From Pelodera strongyloides (taxonomy: Eukaryota; Nematoda; Chromadorea; Rhabditida; Rhabditidae): a DNA stretch of 64,000 nucleotides. Below, piece by piece: positions 1 to 10,440 of the stretch. Where the stretch lies: NCBI GenBank assembly GCA_036852015.1, contig JAANDG010000002.1, positions 1-64,000 on the forward strand. The letters run 5' to 3'. The position numbers were made by a program, and so were the translations under genes. Positions within the stretch are counted from its first letter, which is position 1. Every line of letters starts with the position of its first letter. The notes beneath the pieces are model-generated. The model was not told where the DNA came from, ran no database searches, and saw nothing but the letters and a program-made list of their open reading frames with translations.

Positions 1-89
1 GAATATCTTTGGTTAACAAGATTTCATTTGTTTTTGTAATGTCGTTCATTTTATTCTCCAGTTGAATTGTTTAATCATCGGAATAACAT

Positions 90-851
90 TTAGGAATCAA
101 GGTCAGGTAGCATGATTTTCTCAATCAACGTCAATGCCCTTTGGTCTCGTTCAGCAAAATATTTAGGAGCGTACTGAGGCAGCCACACTTCGTTGAAGTG
201 TTGTTTGAAATCTGCAAGATATTCGTTTGGGTATAGACGTACCGGGAATGTCCGGCCATCTGGGTACTCATGGTTATATGTTGGGAATGTCTTCGGCTCA
301 ACCCCCCGGTTGTCACGGAGCCATTGCGAGAAAACCCTACCCTCTGAAATATCAGGGACCATTTTTTCTGGCAGCGTATATCCGGCCTGTTCAAGTGGCG
401 CAACCAAGTTAAACGTCAGTTCATTAAGCATAGAAAAGTGCGTATGAGGAACTCTGCCTCGGTTTGTCATATACCGCTTAAGGTGGATAGGGAGTTCGGC
501 AGGCGCTCTTTCACCTGACATCCACTCACGCACCCATCTCGATACTTGCACTGCAAATTTTGGAGATAGCCACTGAGCTAAATTAATTGCGATGTCTGGA
601 TGAACCCAAGTCCCTTGATTCTCTGCTCTTCCGCCTTTAAATGATTGAATTAACTCCGATATGGGAATCCCCATATCGCGTGATAATTCATCAAAAAAAT
701 CTTGTGTTGTTTTTAGTCGTGTATAGTCAGCAAGTAGCTTCCCCGCAGACTTGCACATCGCGGTGGCATTGATGTATCCGTCTTTGGTGCGAAGATGGAT
801 GACTTCTCCATCAACTTCTCTAGCGATTAATGCAAGTTGAAACTGTGTCAT
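90..851 (-). CDS. KilA-N domain phage protein
   Basis: The 253-residue intronless ORF carries a KilA-N DNA-binding domain over about residues 15-115. It includes the family signature GYINATAMCKSAGK, where a predicted strand leads into the recognition helix, and the following WVHPDIAINLAQWLSP block. KilA-N proteins occur in temperate phages of enterobacteria and large DNA viruses, often as antirepressor-like or host-interfering regulators; the role here is inferred from the family only. The C-terminal half (residues ~125-253) has no motif I recognise. The gene is divergent from the ORF6N antirepressor downstream, with about 320 bp between them, as expected of a prophage regulatory cluster. Codon use and GC content differ sharply from the AT-rich nematode DNA after 3.2 kb. 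The assignment to KilA-N is firm; the function is not. Confidence 0.88.
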   Translation of the reverse strand: MTQFQLALIAREVDGEVIHLRTKDGYINATAMCKSAGKLLADYTRLKTTQDFFDELSRDMGIPISELIQSFKGGRAENQGTWVHPDIAINLAQWLSPKFAVQVSRWVREWMSGERAPAELPIHLKRYMTNRGRVPHTHFSMLNELTFNLVAPLEQAGYTLPEKMVPDISEGRVFSQWLRDNRGVEPKTFPTYNHEYPDGRTFPVRLYPNEYLADFKQHFNEVWLPQYAPKYFAERDQRALTLIEKIMLPDLDS

Positions 852-1172
852 AAATCATCCTATTACGTGAAAAATAAAACACGAGGAAAACAAGGTGATT
901 GACGTGATGATTTATTCGGGGCTATATTCCTCACGCGCCAGCAAAATCTGGCGTCGGGATTGGCGTCCTGGATAGAGACCGCGACAGATACACGCCGCGA
1001 GCGTGTTTTTTATTGTCGTATGCACGCGCACATCTGAATTATGGTGGGCTGTGTGGGGGCGGAGAGATCCGCGCCGGTCGGTTTCCCGGTTACGCCAACC
1101 CTGCACAGTTCACCACCAGACGATTGGCGTCGTCGGTGGTGAGTTATTAAGAAACCACTCGAGGGCGTCATT
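852..1172. promoter_or_regulatory. Divergent intergenic region between two phage regulators
   Basis: This ~320-bp spacer separates the minus-strand KilA-N gene from the plus-strand ORF6N gene, so it should hold promoters for both. It contains GC-rich stretches rich in CGCG and GCGCGC and short inverted repeats. I cannot pick out convincing -10/-35 boxes. A leader GAGGGCG lies about 6 bases before the ATG at 1173, a weak ribosome-binding site. A short minus-strand frame across it (912-1106) has no recognisable product. Confidence 0.4.
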
Positions 1173-1856
1173 ATGACAACTCAAATCTCTGTTGAAACAC
1201 TCTCCACGATTACTTACAAGCAGATCCCCGTTATCACTACCGAACTTTTGGCGCACCTTTACGGCACAGAAGCTATTCGTATTCGCCAGAATCACCACGA
1301 AAACAAAGGTCGTTTCATTGAGGAAAAACACTTCTTCAAACTTGAAGGTGAAACTTTACGTGAGTTCAAGCACAGAGTAGCTTTTAACTACTCTGTGAAA
1401 ATTGCCCGTAACGTTCGCTCCCTCATCCTCTGGACAGAACGAGGCGCAGCCCGTCACGCCAAAATGCTAGAAACCGATCAGGCGTGGGATGTGTTCGAAA
1501 AACTGGAAGACTGCTATTTCAGCCAGTGCGAGAAAAATACTGGCAAACAAGAGAAGAAGCCCAACGGGCTTTCCGCAAAAGAAACAGACAGCCTTGTATG
1601 GCTGTGGGATTATGCCAACCGCTCACAGGCATTGTTCCGTGAGTTGTATCCCGCATTAAAACTGATTCAGTCTGGCTATTCCGGCATATGCCACGACTAC
1701 GGCTATGAGTTCTCGTATATCATCGGGAGGGCGAGGGGCGTTTTAATTAATCACACGCGGGATATAGATATTTATGAGCCTGACGGGCCGACGAACCTTC
1801 TGGCATGGGAAAGGCTTAAGAACAAAGAGTTGCCGCCTTCACTGCATCGCTACTGA
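1173..1856 (+). CDS. Phage antirepressor, ORF6N domain with P22AR_C-type C-terminus
   Basis: The 227-residue protein has an ORF6N domain over residues ~10-110, recognised by its order of motifs: [15 protein letters not shown], then [19 protein letters not shown], then LEGETLREF. The C-terminal ~90 residues ([20 protein letters not shown] onward, with [11 protein letters not shown]) resemble the P22AR_C domain found at the end of P22-like antirepressors. Family members are thought to bind phage repressors or DNA and promote the lytic state; that role is inherited, not shown. The gene is followed 17 bp later by a rho-independent terminator, so it is transcribed separately from the next antirepressor. 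It is complete, with no frame breaks. Confidence 0.85.
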   Translation: MTTQISVETLSTITYKQIPVITTELLAHLYGTEAIRIRQNHHENKGRFIEEKHFFKLEGETLREFKHRVAFNYSVKIARNVRSLILWTERGAARHAKMLETDQAWDVFEKLEDCYFSQCEKNTGKQEKKPNGLSAKETDSLVWLWDYANRSQALFRELYPALKLIQSGYSGICHDYGYEFSYIIGRARGVLINHTRDIDIYEPDGPTNLLAWERLKNKELPPSLHRY

Positions 1857-1873
1857 CAATTGACAACTTAACA

Positions 1874-1898
1874 AACCCAGCTTCGGCTGGGTTTTTTA
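1874..1898 (+). terminator. Rho-independent terminator after the ORF6N gene
   Basis: A stem AACCCAGC / GCTGGGTT closes on a TTCG tetraloop and runs into a T tract. This is a textbook bacterial intrinsic terminator. It supports the view that this segment is bacterial and not nematode DNA. Confidence 0.9.
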
Positions 1899-1924
1899 TT
1901 GCTGAATTTTCAATATGAGAGGAC

Positions 1925-2719
1925 ATGACAATGAATGAGCTGATAAATAGCAGCATCATCAAAATGACCAGCATTGAAATCGCTGAGTTGGTGGGGAGTC
2001 GTCCAGATAACGTAAAAATATCAATAGAGCGCCTGGCTGAATCTGGAGTTATTCAACTTCCTGCATTGCAGGTTTTCGAAAAAATCAATAACTTAGGACT
2101 GCGCCGTAGTGTCGAGGCTTACGTCTTCGAAGGCGAACAAGGTAAGCGAGACAGCATTATTGTCGTCGCCCAATTGTCGCCGGAATTCACCGCTCGTCTT
2201 GTTGACCGTTGGCGAGAGCTTGAAGGGGCAACCGCGAAAATACCACAAACCTTTTCTGAGGCATTGCGCCTTGCGGCCGACCTTGAAGACCAGAAGGCTG
2301 AACTGGAGAAACAGCTTGCTCTCGCAGCACCTAAAGTTGAGTTTGCCGATCGAGTTGGCGAGGCCAGCGGAATTTTGATTGGAAACTTTGCAAAGGTTGT
2401 TGGTATTGGTCCAAACAAACTGTTTGCGTGGATGCGCGATCACAAAATCCTTATTGCTTCAGGTTCCCGGCGCAATGTGCCAATGCAGGAATATATGGAT
2501 CGCGGCTATTTCACAGTGAAAGAAACAGCGGTCAATACAAATCACGGAATACAGATCTCGTTCACCACAAAAATCACCGGGCGTGGTCAACAGTGGCTGA
2601 CCAGAAAGCCGCTCGATAACGGAATGCTGAAAGTAACAGGGGAGGCTGCTTACGGAGGTTGCGCAGTACCACGCAGAGCTGAAGAGTCTGACCGGTGCAG
2701 AAAGAACGGCATTCATTGA
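1925..2719 (+). CDS. Phage antirepressor with Rha-type N-terminus and ANT (KilAC) C-terminus
   Basis: The 264-residue ORF has an N-terminal Rha-like domain (residues ~14-100, with MTSIEIAELVGSRPDNVK and LSPEFTARLVDRWRELE). A short coiled-coil linker follows (ADLEDQKAELEKQLALAAPK). The ANT/KilAC domain (residues ~140-240) includes IGPNKLFAWMRDHKIL and GRGQQWLTRKPLDNGMLK. Proteins of this architecture act in prophage regulation, probably by antagonising repressor. The leader GAGAGGACATGACA lies upstream of the ATG; either the ATG at 1925 or an in-frame one at 1931 could be used. The last ~20 residues after KVTGEAA do not look like the family. They are read out of frame through the phage gene fragment that follows, suggesting a recombination joint near 2,645 that replaced the native stop. 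Confidence 0.85.
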   Translation: MTMNELINSSIIKMTSIEIAELVGSRPDNVKISIERLAESGVIQLPALQVFEKINNLGLRRSVEAYVFEGEQGKRDSIIVVAQLSPEFTARLVDRWRELEGATAKIPQTFSEALRLAADLEDQKAELEKQLALAAPKVEFADRVGEASGILIGNFAKVVGIGPNKLFAWMRDHKILIASGSRRNVPMQEYMDRGYFTVKETAVNTNHGIQISFTTKITGRGQQWLTRKPLDNGMLKVTGEAAYGGCAVPRRAEESDRCRKNGIH

Positions 2720-2930
2720 CGAGAACAACGGAAAATTGTCGATGAACGGGCTTATGCAGGATACCCGGAAGAGACTGAAGGATTTGCGTAAACAGCGTGA
2801 TGCCATTTATGCCGACAGTTCTCTCAGTCTGGCGCAGCAGGCGGCGATAGTGAAATCGGTAGAGCGGGATATGAAGGTTGCCGTGGATCGCTTTAACCGC
2901 GAGTACAACAAAAAAGTGGGAGTGGAGTAA
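2648..2930 (+). pseudogene. C-terminal remnant of a large phage protein (LPD38-like tail end)
   Basis: A frame different from the overlapping antirepressor encodes about 93 residues starting near LTEVAQYHAELKSLTGAER and ending NREYNKKVGVE, then a stop. It is a charged, helical, Lys/Arg/Glu-rich sequence with repeats of the type KRLKDLRKQRDAI. It resembles the C-terminal helical end of very large phage proteins carrying the LPD38 domain, which occur in phage injection or polyvalent proteins. No start codon or ribosome site precedes the homologous part, so this is a truncated 3' remnant. A TTG near 2736 or the ATG at 2742 could start a short peptide, but I would not call a functional gene. The terminator at 2938 is in the expected place for the end of the original gene. 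Confidence 0.5.
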
Positions 2931-2937
2931 CAGAACA

Positions 2938-2961
2938 TGCCCCGTACTTTTGTACGGGGCA
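2938..2961 (+). terminator. Bidirectional-looking intrinsic terminator
   Basis: A near-perfect stem of GCCCCGTAC / GTACGGGGC with a short T-rich loop lies 8 bases after the stop of the phage remnant. The downstream T tract is poor, so termination efficiency is uncertain, but position and structure fit a phage operon end. Confidence 0.7.
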
Positions 2962-3232
2962 TAACAGTACAATCAATGTGTATATATTTGTGTATATAGA
3001 AACAAGATGTTAGTGATGGTTTTATTGACAATGTATTGATTTTATTATTGTTTTGCCTCTAACGATAATTATAGCGTATCGATCCGCCACTGCCTGGCGC
3101 GTAATAACCGTCAACAGCAAGCATCAGAACACCGGCCCAGATCAAGCGCAACACCACGGGAAGGCGAAAAGCCATGCCGATGGCGTTTCACATCGAAGTG
3201 ATCGTCAAAACAGCGTCAACACAGCCGTATTC
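2962..3232. other. Bacterial spacer ending at the bacterial/nematode junction
   Basis: From about 3,050 to 3,220 the sequence remains GC-rich and bacterial in character (CCGCCACTGCCTGGCGCG, for example), with no gene I recognise. Near 3,225-3,235 it changes abruptly into the interior of a nematode MITE (CCCATATGTGGTATGCAAAT). That interior is also seen in full copies at 62.9 kb. The 5' end of that MITE is missing, so the join cuts through a repeat copy. No target duplication, insertion sequence or attachment site is visible at the joint. Confidence 0.65.
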
Positions 3233-3360
3233 CCATATGTGGTATGCAAATGAATCTAATCAGAATAAAAAATCGCGCGGCCTCGTTCTTTGCGCATACA
3301 CTACGTATTAGGATTATATTGTCCCCTCCGATATACGTTTCACGCCTTTGGATCAAAAGT

Positions 3361-3532
3361 ACGGGTCGGTTTTTGAAACACCTCGTGTACAAATGACTTC
3401 GAACTTATTAACGCTAATTTGCTCGGATTTAGCTCCACTTTTTATTCTAATTTATGTTCATTTGCATAGACTAGCATAAGAATGCTGGTGTCCACAATGC
3501 GTTTCAAAAACCGGCATGTATTTCGCTTTAAA
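3361..3532. repeat. MITE family A copy (GCGAAATACCGGCCGG type)
   Basis: This is a ~170-bp terminal-inverted-repeat element of the most common family in the window. Its ends read as TTTTTGAAACnC and GTTTCAAAAACCGG followed by TTTCGCTTTAA; the interior carries ATGTTCATTTGCAT. The left end lacks the outer TTAAAGCGAAAT, so the copy is slightly truncated. Confidence 0.8.
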
Positions 3533-5990
3533 CCACTACTCTACCATATCATAACATTCTTTCCCACACCACTATGTCAAGATTCAGCAACACGTTTCAA
3601 CAAGCACTCACTCCAATAATGATTAATAATCTCTCAAACTTTTCGTAATTTTTCATAATCTCACCTCTCGAACTCTGAACTATAACCGCTTATCAGTCAT
3701 CACTCCACATTGTCTTATACCTTGTCCCTGCATGTTTGTCTGTTCTTTAGACTTAACGGGTCTCTCCCCGAAAAGCGCCCTCCCACCCGGAAAACGACCC
3801 GCCCCTTTCGCCCGGGAACCTATAAAAGCGTCCGCCCCACCCATGACCATCACTATTGTACCGAGAGCACTTTCGGTTCCCACCCCCACTACTGGGTACT
3901 TTACACGAAAACACAAAAAGATGATTCCGGAATTTCCTATGCCCGAGGATATGGACCTGCTTTTAAGCAAACCCTGTTATCCGAGAATATTTGGAATTTA
4001 TTCTGCCGCTACGATGTTACCGAAGAGCTTGAGTACGACGTCCTCACTCGGTTTGAGTGTTATTCGAAATCCCATTGGTGGGTTTTTATTTTATTACATT
4101 AACCTTTTTGTCTGTTTTACTGCTTTGACAGCGATCAAAGAACACTCAATTCTTGTTAAATTGATAAACCTTTTGATTAATTAAATAATTTTTCAGACCT
4201 CGAATTGCCACTACGACAGGCTCGATGTTCGCAGATGGCTTTAAAGCGATGTCAACCCGCAACAACTTCAATTTCGAAACAATTTTCTTCCGCTGTTCAG
4301 AAGAGCATTTTTGCTGCGATCACTACTGCTCAAGCTTCACTAAATGTTGTTCAATTATGAGGATTTGCTGCTGGATTCAGTCCTGACAAGCCTCTTGCAG
4401 CACTGTGCCTTACTCGTATTGGATTACGTGCTCCTAAGGTTTCCAACCATAGGACCATCACAGTACCGTGCTTTTTATGCCCTAACCGCTAATAAGTCCT
4501 GTGCTTTACTGACACGAAGTTTTGCTTTCAAACTAGGCCCCTATATCTGATTCTAGGTTATCACTATTCAATTGCTCGAATGATCTCATCCTTCTTTTCT
4601 GATCTCATTCCTTAATTATCTTTCCTTAGTCAATTATCACCGTCTAGTTTTTTTTTACGTTTGTTATTTCGCTATTTGCTCGTCTGACGATATCGCATGA
4701 TCTGCATCTCGATGTGAAATGGGTATAATATTGCGTGAAATTTTCATATTTGGTCTTCTTTTAATAATTATTATAACGTTGATTATGTGTCTAATTATGA
4801 AACGAGGTAACTACTGCCGCCTATTTTTATTAATTTTCCCAGCGGGAGTTTTCGACGAAACCGACTAGTATAAGTGTCTTAGAATTTTATACCTTTGCTT
4901 GCGTGTCCTGTTTACTTAAAATAAATTATCATTATTATATTTTCCAAATATCTCAGCACAGCGTAAAACAACGATAAACACTGCGTAGAATAACAGACAT
5001 ACAGACATATACCATGTTACAGATACACATAAGCCCCTGGCTGGGGCTTAACTTTTACGAACAAGATGCGACATTACGTTGACTAACGCGCTATTAGAAT
5101 TAGAACTCTCTCTACGTCTCACGTTTGTGAATCAGTCTTTGCGTAAATACGGTTTTAAAAAGATTATCACAAAACAAAATCAAAACAATATGTTTTACAA
5201 GGTGGTGCGGCTACAAAATCTGGAAAAGAAGATGACAAATAGAGGATAAAACAGTGCACAAAACTGTAATTTGTTTTCGAGGAAGCTACGACTACCCTAG
5301 ACTAGTTAGTGATAATATTATTCTCATTGAGAGATCGCACAGAATATGAATCATCTTGCGTAAACGGCAGGATCAACGCTGAGAATCGGGAATGCAGTTT
5401 GTGGTAAACGCGTTGCAGATAAGTGTTTTATGTATCCATAAACTATAGTTGCCTTGCCTAAGCTAAATACTGTGGAACACACTATCAAGCACCCGCATCC
5501 CGGCACATGGCCTGATATTCATAAATGATATAAAGACACAGAAATTAGCATGCAACCTTGGTTAATTCGGGCGCCGGCGCATACTTAGGACTTAGGTAAA
5601 GATAAAATGCTGCCCGACGGGACGTAGCTAGATTAATTTTAAATTAACAAGGTGATTCATGTCTCCCTCGGCCTAGAGCTTACATTATTCTCTAATTTTC
5701 ATTTATGATCAACGAGCCTTAATCACTAGTCAGTGGTTAGTGAATTCTATGGCTTATAGTTATAGCGAAAAGATGGGACATACTACTACACTACAACTCC
5801 AAGTGCTGTTTTCAACACACATATGAGGCAATAACGTTTTACTCTTGTGATTAAACAAACATAACGGTTAATTTTTTTTTATAAAATAGGGCTTCGAAGA
5901 GCTTTTCCTTGTGTTAATTCAAAAATTGGTCATGTCTTGTAAATGTTTGCAGTTTGCACAACGCGAACTCCGCGCCAGCGATGCGCAAAC
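3533..5990. other. AT-rich intergenic DNA, no convincing gene
   Basis: I see no gene I can defend. The plus-strand frame at 3732-4184 contains a short stretch, KKMIPEFPMPEDMDL, that resembles a frame on the other strand at 7.4 kb and may be an old repeat or exon relic. A hairpin with arms AAGCCCC / GGGGCTT lies at 5031-5050. The rest is AT-rich without splice-site-bounded coding potential. Confidence 0.5.
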
Positions 5991-6080
5991 CCCAGGTGGC
6001 GCACAAGTGGCGCAACTGAGGGACGCCACGGGGGCGCCAGGGCCGCGCCAGGGCCGCGCCAACGCCAGATGGCACGTGCG
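5985..6080. repeat. GC-rich GGCGC repeat cluster
   Basis: This compact GC island sits in AT-rich DNA. It contains repeated GGCGC, GTGGCGCA and an immediate duplication of GGGCCGCGCCA. Similar islands occur at 14.75-14.98, 16.08-16.24 and 20.47-20.60 kb. No coding function is apparent. Confidence 0.6.
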
Positions 6081-6743
6081 AATTGCACCTAAGTTCCAAT
6101 ATGATTCAAGTCTATTTTTGTCTCTCAATTGCTTCTAAACACGCATGTTACTCGTTTTTCGCCGACGTACAACCTTTGCTAACCATGTTCCAAATCAGTG
6201 CTCTTTACGTCGGACCAAATTCGCACGGAACAATTTTCCATTCTACGTCATTACAAATTACCGCACGATTTAATTATGTCGCTTTTTGGAAGTACTATGG
6301 TTTCGCAGGCAAAAACACAATTTTTACAAGTTATGAGATTTGTAGAGATTTCCAATGGAATTAGATCAAGTTGAACATGGTCTAAATAATATGTCCTATG
6401 GCGTTCGTGGGTAAATTAAAATTAAAAGTTTGACGTCCATTTTGTGCAGAAAGGTGCAAGTGGTGAACTTGCACTTGCTCGCAGTCGCGTCACTTTAAAA
6501 AAATTGCTTTTGGACTTGAAACCTGCTGATTGTGAGAACACATAATCAAGTTTAGACCGACGAGTTCAATGAATACAAAGAGCAGAATAATAATAATAAT
6601 AATTTATTATGCAAAGAAGTGAAGATAGCCATAGCAAAACTATTATTTGAAAATAGCAAACTGTAAAGCGTTTTTAGTTCAAGTAACATATTGCACTATT
6701 CACAAGTTATAGACATCGACGGTGAACGACAGCCGATTAGTTA

Positions 6744-6998
6744 GTGTTTGATTCGTCAATTCAGCAGGTGCTCAATTCCATTCACGAAAAAAAAAACAAT
6801 TTTGCAACGGATGCATTCTATTTTTTTTTGGCAACTCAGGAAAACTATGAAAGGTTGAAGAAAAGTTGGGGAAATGAATGCGAAGTTGAGTCACGTAAAC
6901 GGGTTGGGGACTTATTCAGTGTAAGCTTGATAAACTTGAGAAAGAAAATGTTGGAGTTTCTTGCTTTCCGACACACACTTGAGCGGGCTGCAGGTTGA
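6744..6998 (+). other. Possible small coding exon, 84 codons
   Basis: The frame begins with ATG after an AT-rich leader, is charged and helical (EKKNNFATDAFYFF, LRKKMLEFLAFRHTLE) and ends at a stop. There is no recognised domain, no clear neighbouring exon and no obvious splice sites that would extend it. It could be a chance frame or the remnant of a gene. I record it because its composition is more protein-like than neighbouring frames. Confidence 0.2.
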
Positions 6999-7959
6999 TG
7001 AGATTGATTTGCTGTAATGTGTGTTTGTACATTGTTTCATAATACTACCGTACCCTAAGCACCGAAAATTGATCAAGGTATCTTGTTAAGGAATCGATCC
7101 GAGCCCGTCATTATGAACGAAACTATAGACGCTCTGGTGAAGTCGCTAGAGGAAATAAAGAGTTACAGTAACCTCATACCCAAACTGACGTAAATTAGGA
7201 AGAAAAACCTACTGATTGATGTAGTCTGCATCGACGGCGTCACTGTGTTCGCAGTTCCAAAATTCGATTCGAAGTCTTGCGAAAACCGAAATAACCTTAA
7301 TATTCTGGAAACTTGTCGATCGAAAGTGCAAAATTCTGGCCGGAAATCCCGAGGTTTTTCACTGACGAGGTCAGCATCAGTGGTAGGAATAGGGTATTCT
7401 GGTATCATCTTTAGAGTGAGCTTGTTTCAGAATAGTTGCCTTAGATTACCGTAGCCAAGGTTAGAATATAGGAGCTGACAGAGATAAATGTAAGTTTGAG
7501 AATAACTTTAAGGTACCCAATAAGCCTTATACTCTCTGCAAATTTTAGAATTACAGCTGAACAAAGTGATTTGCAGACGAAAGGTTACGTTGTAGGCCTA
7601 GCGGGTGAACGGGTTATAGGATAGGCAGAACCGGTACTACGTCACCCCCGTGTCTTCAAGGCGCTGTTTTCTCCTTTCCGCAAATTTATCTTTTCAAAGG
7701 GGGTTGTCCTTACTGATATAAGCGGTGCGGCACCGCCCGTTCAGCAAGAGACTACGGTGGCTGGCGGGCACATTAAAATGGTAATTACCGCCCAAGCATA
7801 CATGAGTCATTGTCTAATACATGGAACCTTTGGAATTCTGCTAGGTTCTTTTTTTTTCGTATGAGATGTCTTTTAATCAACTCAATAGTCGGGGGCGGCG
7901 GGGTTGAAAGAAACAACCACCCCGCCCTTTTCTTACAATTAGCAAAACCAATTGTACGC
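6999..7959. other. Intergenic, with a relic resembling 3.9 kb
   Basis: No gene is supported. On the minus strand near 7,410 a frame starts KMIPEYPIPTTDADL, resembling the plus-strand sequence near 3,920. Both lack flanking splice sites and recognisable domains. Confidence 0.4.
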
Positions 7960-8083
7960 CAGAGGCCGTATGCACGAACGCTGGAAGTATGATCCCAGCT
8001 CCCAGTGGGAGATCAGAGAAAGATCTGGATCACACAAGTCTAAGACTCGCAGATTCAAATTCTCCCAACATACGGCCACTGGA
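7960..8083. repeat. MITE family H copy (GGCCGTATGCACGAACG type)
   Basis: A short inverted-repeat element with ends GGCCGTATGC... and ...CATACGGCC. A second copy lies at 42,087-42,218 inside an intron of the Str gene, and a fragment at 45,095-45,150. Confidence 0.65.
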
Positions 8084-8311
8084 GCCCAAGTTCACCCTCT
8101 TTTACGTTTTACATGCATCACAATGACACATGGAATAAACCGAAATTCCTTTCCAGCATAGACGTGGATGTTTATAAAAAACATTATGTTCCAACTATCA
8201 GCACACTGTGGCTGATTCTCTGATTTTTGGACAAATACAATTATTACCATATTGATGTTTTTATGCATTTTGCTGTTATATCTATCGTGTGTAAATGCAC
8301 TTAGCACTGAC

Positions 8312-8483
8312 TTAAAGCGAAATGCTAGCCCCGTTGGAAAATTTGCATATGATAAGCAAATTCTGTGTATCCTATGCTAATTTTGTACGATTGCCGTGGA
8401 CGATCGTACAAAATTAGCATAGGATACATATGATTTGCTTATCATATGCAAATTTTCCAAAGGGGCTAGTATTTCGCTTTAAA
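8312..8483. repeat. MITE family C copy, near-perfect hairpin
   Basis: This ~172-bp element is almost one continuous palindrome. TTAAAGCGAAATGCTAGCC at the left is matched by GGCTAGTATTTCGCTTTAA at the right. The interior arms contain ATTTGCATATGATAAGCAAA and TGCTAATTTTGTACGAT. A related copy lies at 40,113. Confidence 0.85.
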
Positions 8484-8730
8484 CTAAAGTAATCCTCACG
8501 TTGGCTTTTATAGTTGCCTTTCTGAATCTCAGGTAAATCATTCATATAGTATAATTTTTTCATTCATATAGGTTATGAAAAGTTGTTGTTGTTGAACTCT
8601 TCCCCAGCCTCAAGTTCAGAGTTCTAGTACTAGTCGCGTGTGAATGTTTAGGTCAGCTTTAATTTGAAAACAACATGGTAATTATTTTGCTTTCAGCAAT
8701 TAGCTGTGTTTGTGAAGGGAGCAATTGAGT

Positions 8731-8890
8731 TTAAAGCAGTATCGTACCTAGTTTGCGAAATTTACATATTTTATGCATGTCATATGACAAAATTTGGTGC
8801 CTTTCCGGAACGCTTTGGGCACCAATTTGCATATGTTGCGACACAGGTATCAACGATACGTTTCACAAACTAGATACATTACTGATTTAA
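8731..8890. repeat. MITE family C relative (GTACCTAGTTTG type)
   Basis: A ~160-bp hairpin element starting TTAAAGCAGTATCGTACC, with arms around a GGTGCC...GGCACC centre. Related copies are at 37,523 and 42,406. The right terminus is degenerate but retains TTTAAAG. Confidence 0.7.
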
Positions 8891-10029
8891 AGGGAATATG
8901 TAGGCACTCAAAATGCGCAAATCAACTGTGAAACTAGAGTTTCGCAGAACTGCCGTGTAAGCCAGGGTGTCAGTAAACGCGTTTACTATCGAAAAGGTGA
9001 ACTTTGAAAATCATTTTCTTTTAAATGGGAAACTTTTAACAATTTTTGTTGTTGTTTCCTTAATGAGGAACACACATTCTATTAATACAGCTTAACTACA
9101 AAAAGGGCATACATATCCCCTTTAATAAAAAAAAAATTAATAACAGTTAAAGCACATATTTTTCCGTGGATTTTGGGAGTACTGATCTACTTTACAATTT
9201 ATTTTATTGAATATGTTTAAAATGTTTCCCAGGACGGTGTTCTTCACACCGCAACATAATTACAAGTGATCCAATAAAACTAGGGATCTACACCCTGTGT
9301 CCTGTGTACTTTATTTGCAACTTGCGACTACATATGCAATATTAGGGCCATCATGTTGTATTTTTCTAAATCTCTGTGAAGGTTTATCTACAACGGGACA
9401 ACCACGACAACCGGAGACTAAATGGTTTCCACTGAAAACAACCATTCGTCTACCACTTCTTAAAAAGGATTGTTGTCAAGAAAAATTGGTCACTACGTGG
9501 TCCCCAAGTGGTCGCCAAAAGTATGGTACCATATCTTGCGAGCAAAAAAAAAGTAACAAAATAAATAAGCGGTGGATTGCCTGCAACCCTGCAACTAAAA
9601 CTGTTATACAATCAAACGACGTCACGAAGAGACGAAGATCAGTTTGCAGAGAGAAACCATTTGACTTATATGTTATTGCTGTACTTGCGGTGTTCGGTCA
9701 ATTGAATAGTGAATCAGCGTCTTTTTTTCCTTATGGCAGAAATGCGTAGAAATTGAAAATGAATATTCTGCAAAAACAAGATTGTTGTAAAAGAAATTTT
9801 CGAATAAAAAAGGCGCCAGAGCACGTTTATTTATCAAATAAAAGCGGGTTCGGACGATGTTGAAATATTATCTGGGTTTTCACTTTCCTGCGTATACGAT
9901 ATGTGCACTGTTGTGCTTGAACTATGGCAAAGGGCTCGTAGTCAGTAATCCAAAAAGCGAGAAAAGGTTTCGAATTCTTACGCTGTAATTGAATGTGAAG
10001 ATTATTGAGCTTTCAATTAGTTAAAGGAT
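8891..10029. other. Intergenic DNA without a supported gene
   Basis: The plus-strand frame at 9297-9749 (150 codons) is the longest, but its composition is not protein-like, it shows no domain and it has no usable splice context. Short motifs such as CAAATGGTTT and GTGGTC recur here and near 11.25 and 58.69-58.79 kb, suggesting fragments of one old repeat. Confidence 0.4.
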
Positions 10030-10440
10030 CGCAGTCACTACAAAATCGTCGTTTTTTATTGAGTTTTGTATTTAGTAAAGAAGAGAGACAAATACTTTAC
10101 CAAACCCGAATAATTTGAATTCCAACCCAGGGAGTGAACAAGTAGAAAAGTAGTTCTACTTAACTACCGCAGGATCACGAAACGTGTTCATACAGCTGCT
10201 TCCCTATCGGGAGTATGCAAATTATTTCGGCAAATATCTGCATATTATATCTTTACATATACTGCAAGGGTCTGCAGGCATATCACTACACGTTTCATAA
10301 TCCCGCGGTAGTTAAGTAGAACTACTTTTCTACTTGTTCACCCCCTGAATTGGAATTCAAATTATTCGGTTTTGGTAAAGTATTTTTCTTTATCCTTTAC
10401 TAAATTCAAGTAAACTCGAAGCAATGATGATTTTGGAGTG
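10030..10440. repeat. Long inverted repeat (hairpin element, ~410 bp)
   Basis: The arms are mutual reverse complements over ~150 bases: GAACAAGTAGAAAAGTAGTT near 10,136 pairs with AACTACTTTTCTACTTGTTC near 10,320. Both continue through AATTTGAATTCCAA and TTTGGTAAAGTATTT. This is the structure of a foldback or MITE element. Arm divergence is low, so insertion or conversion was fairly recent. Confidence 0.75.

Noticed and set aside
3732..4184. 150-codon plus-strand open frame
   Set aside because: Only a 10-15 residue stretch resembles anything (the 7.4-kb frame); the rest is unsupported.
9297..9749. 150-codon plus-strand open frame
   Set aside because: No recognisable domain, no splice sites, and overlaps motifs that recur as repeat fragments.
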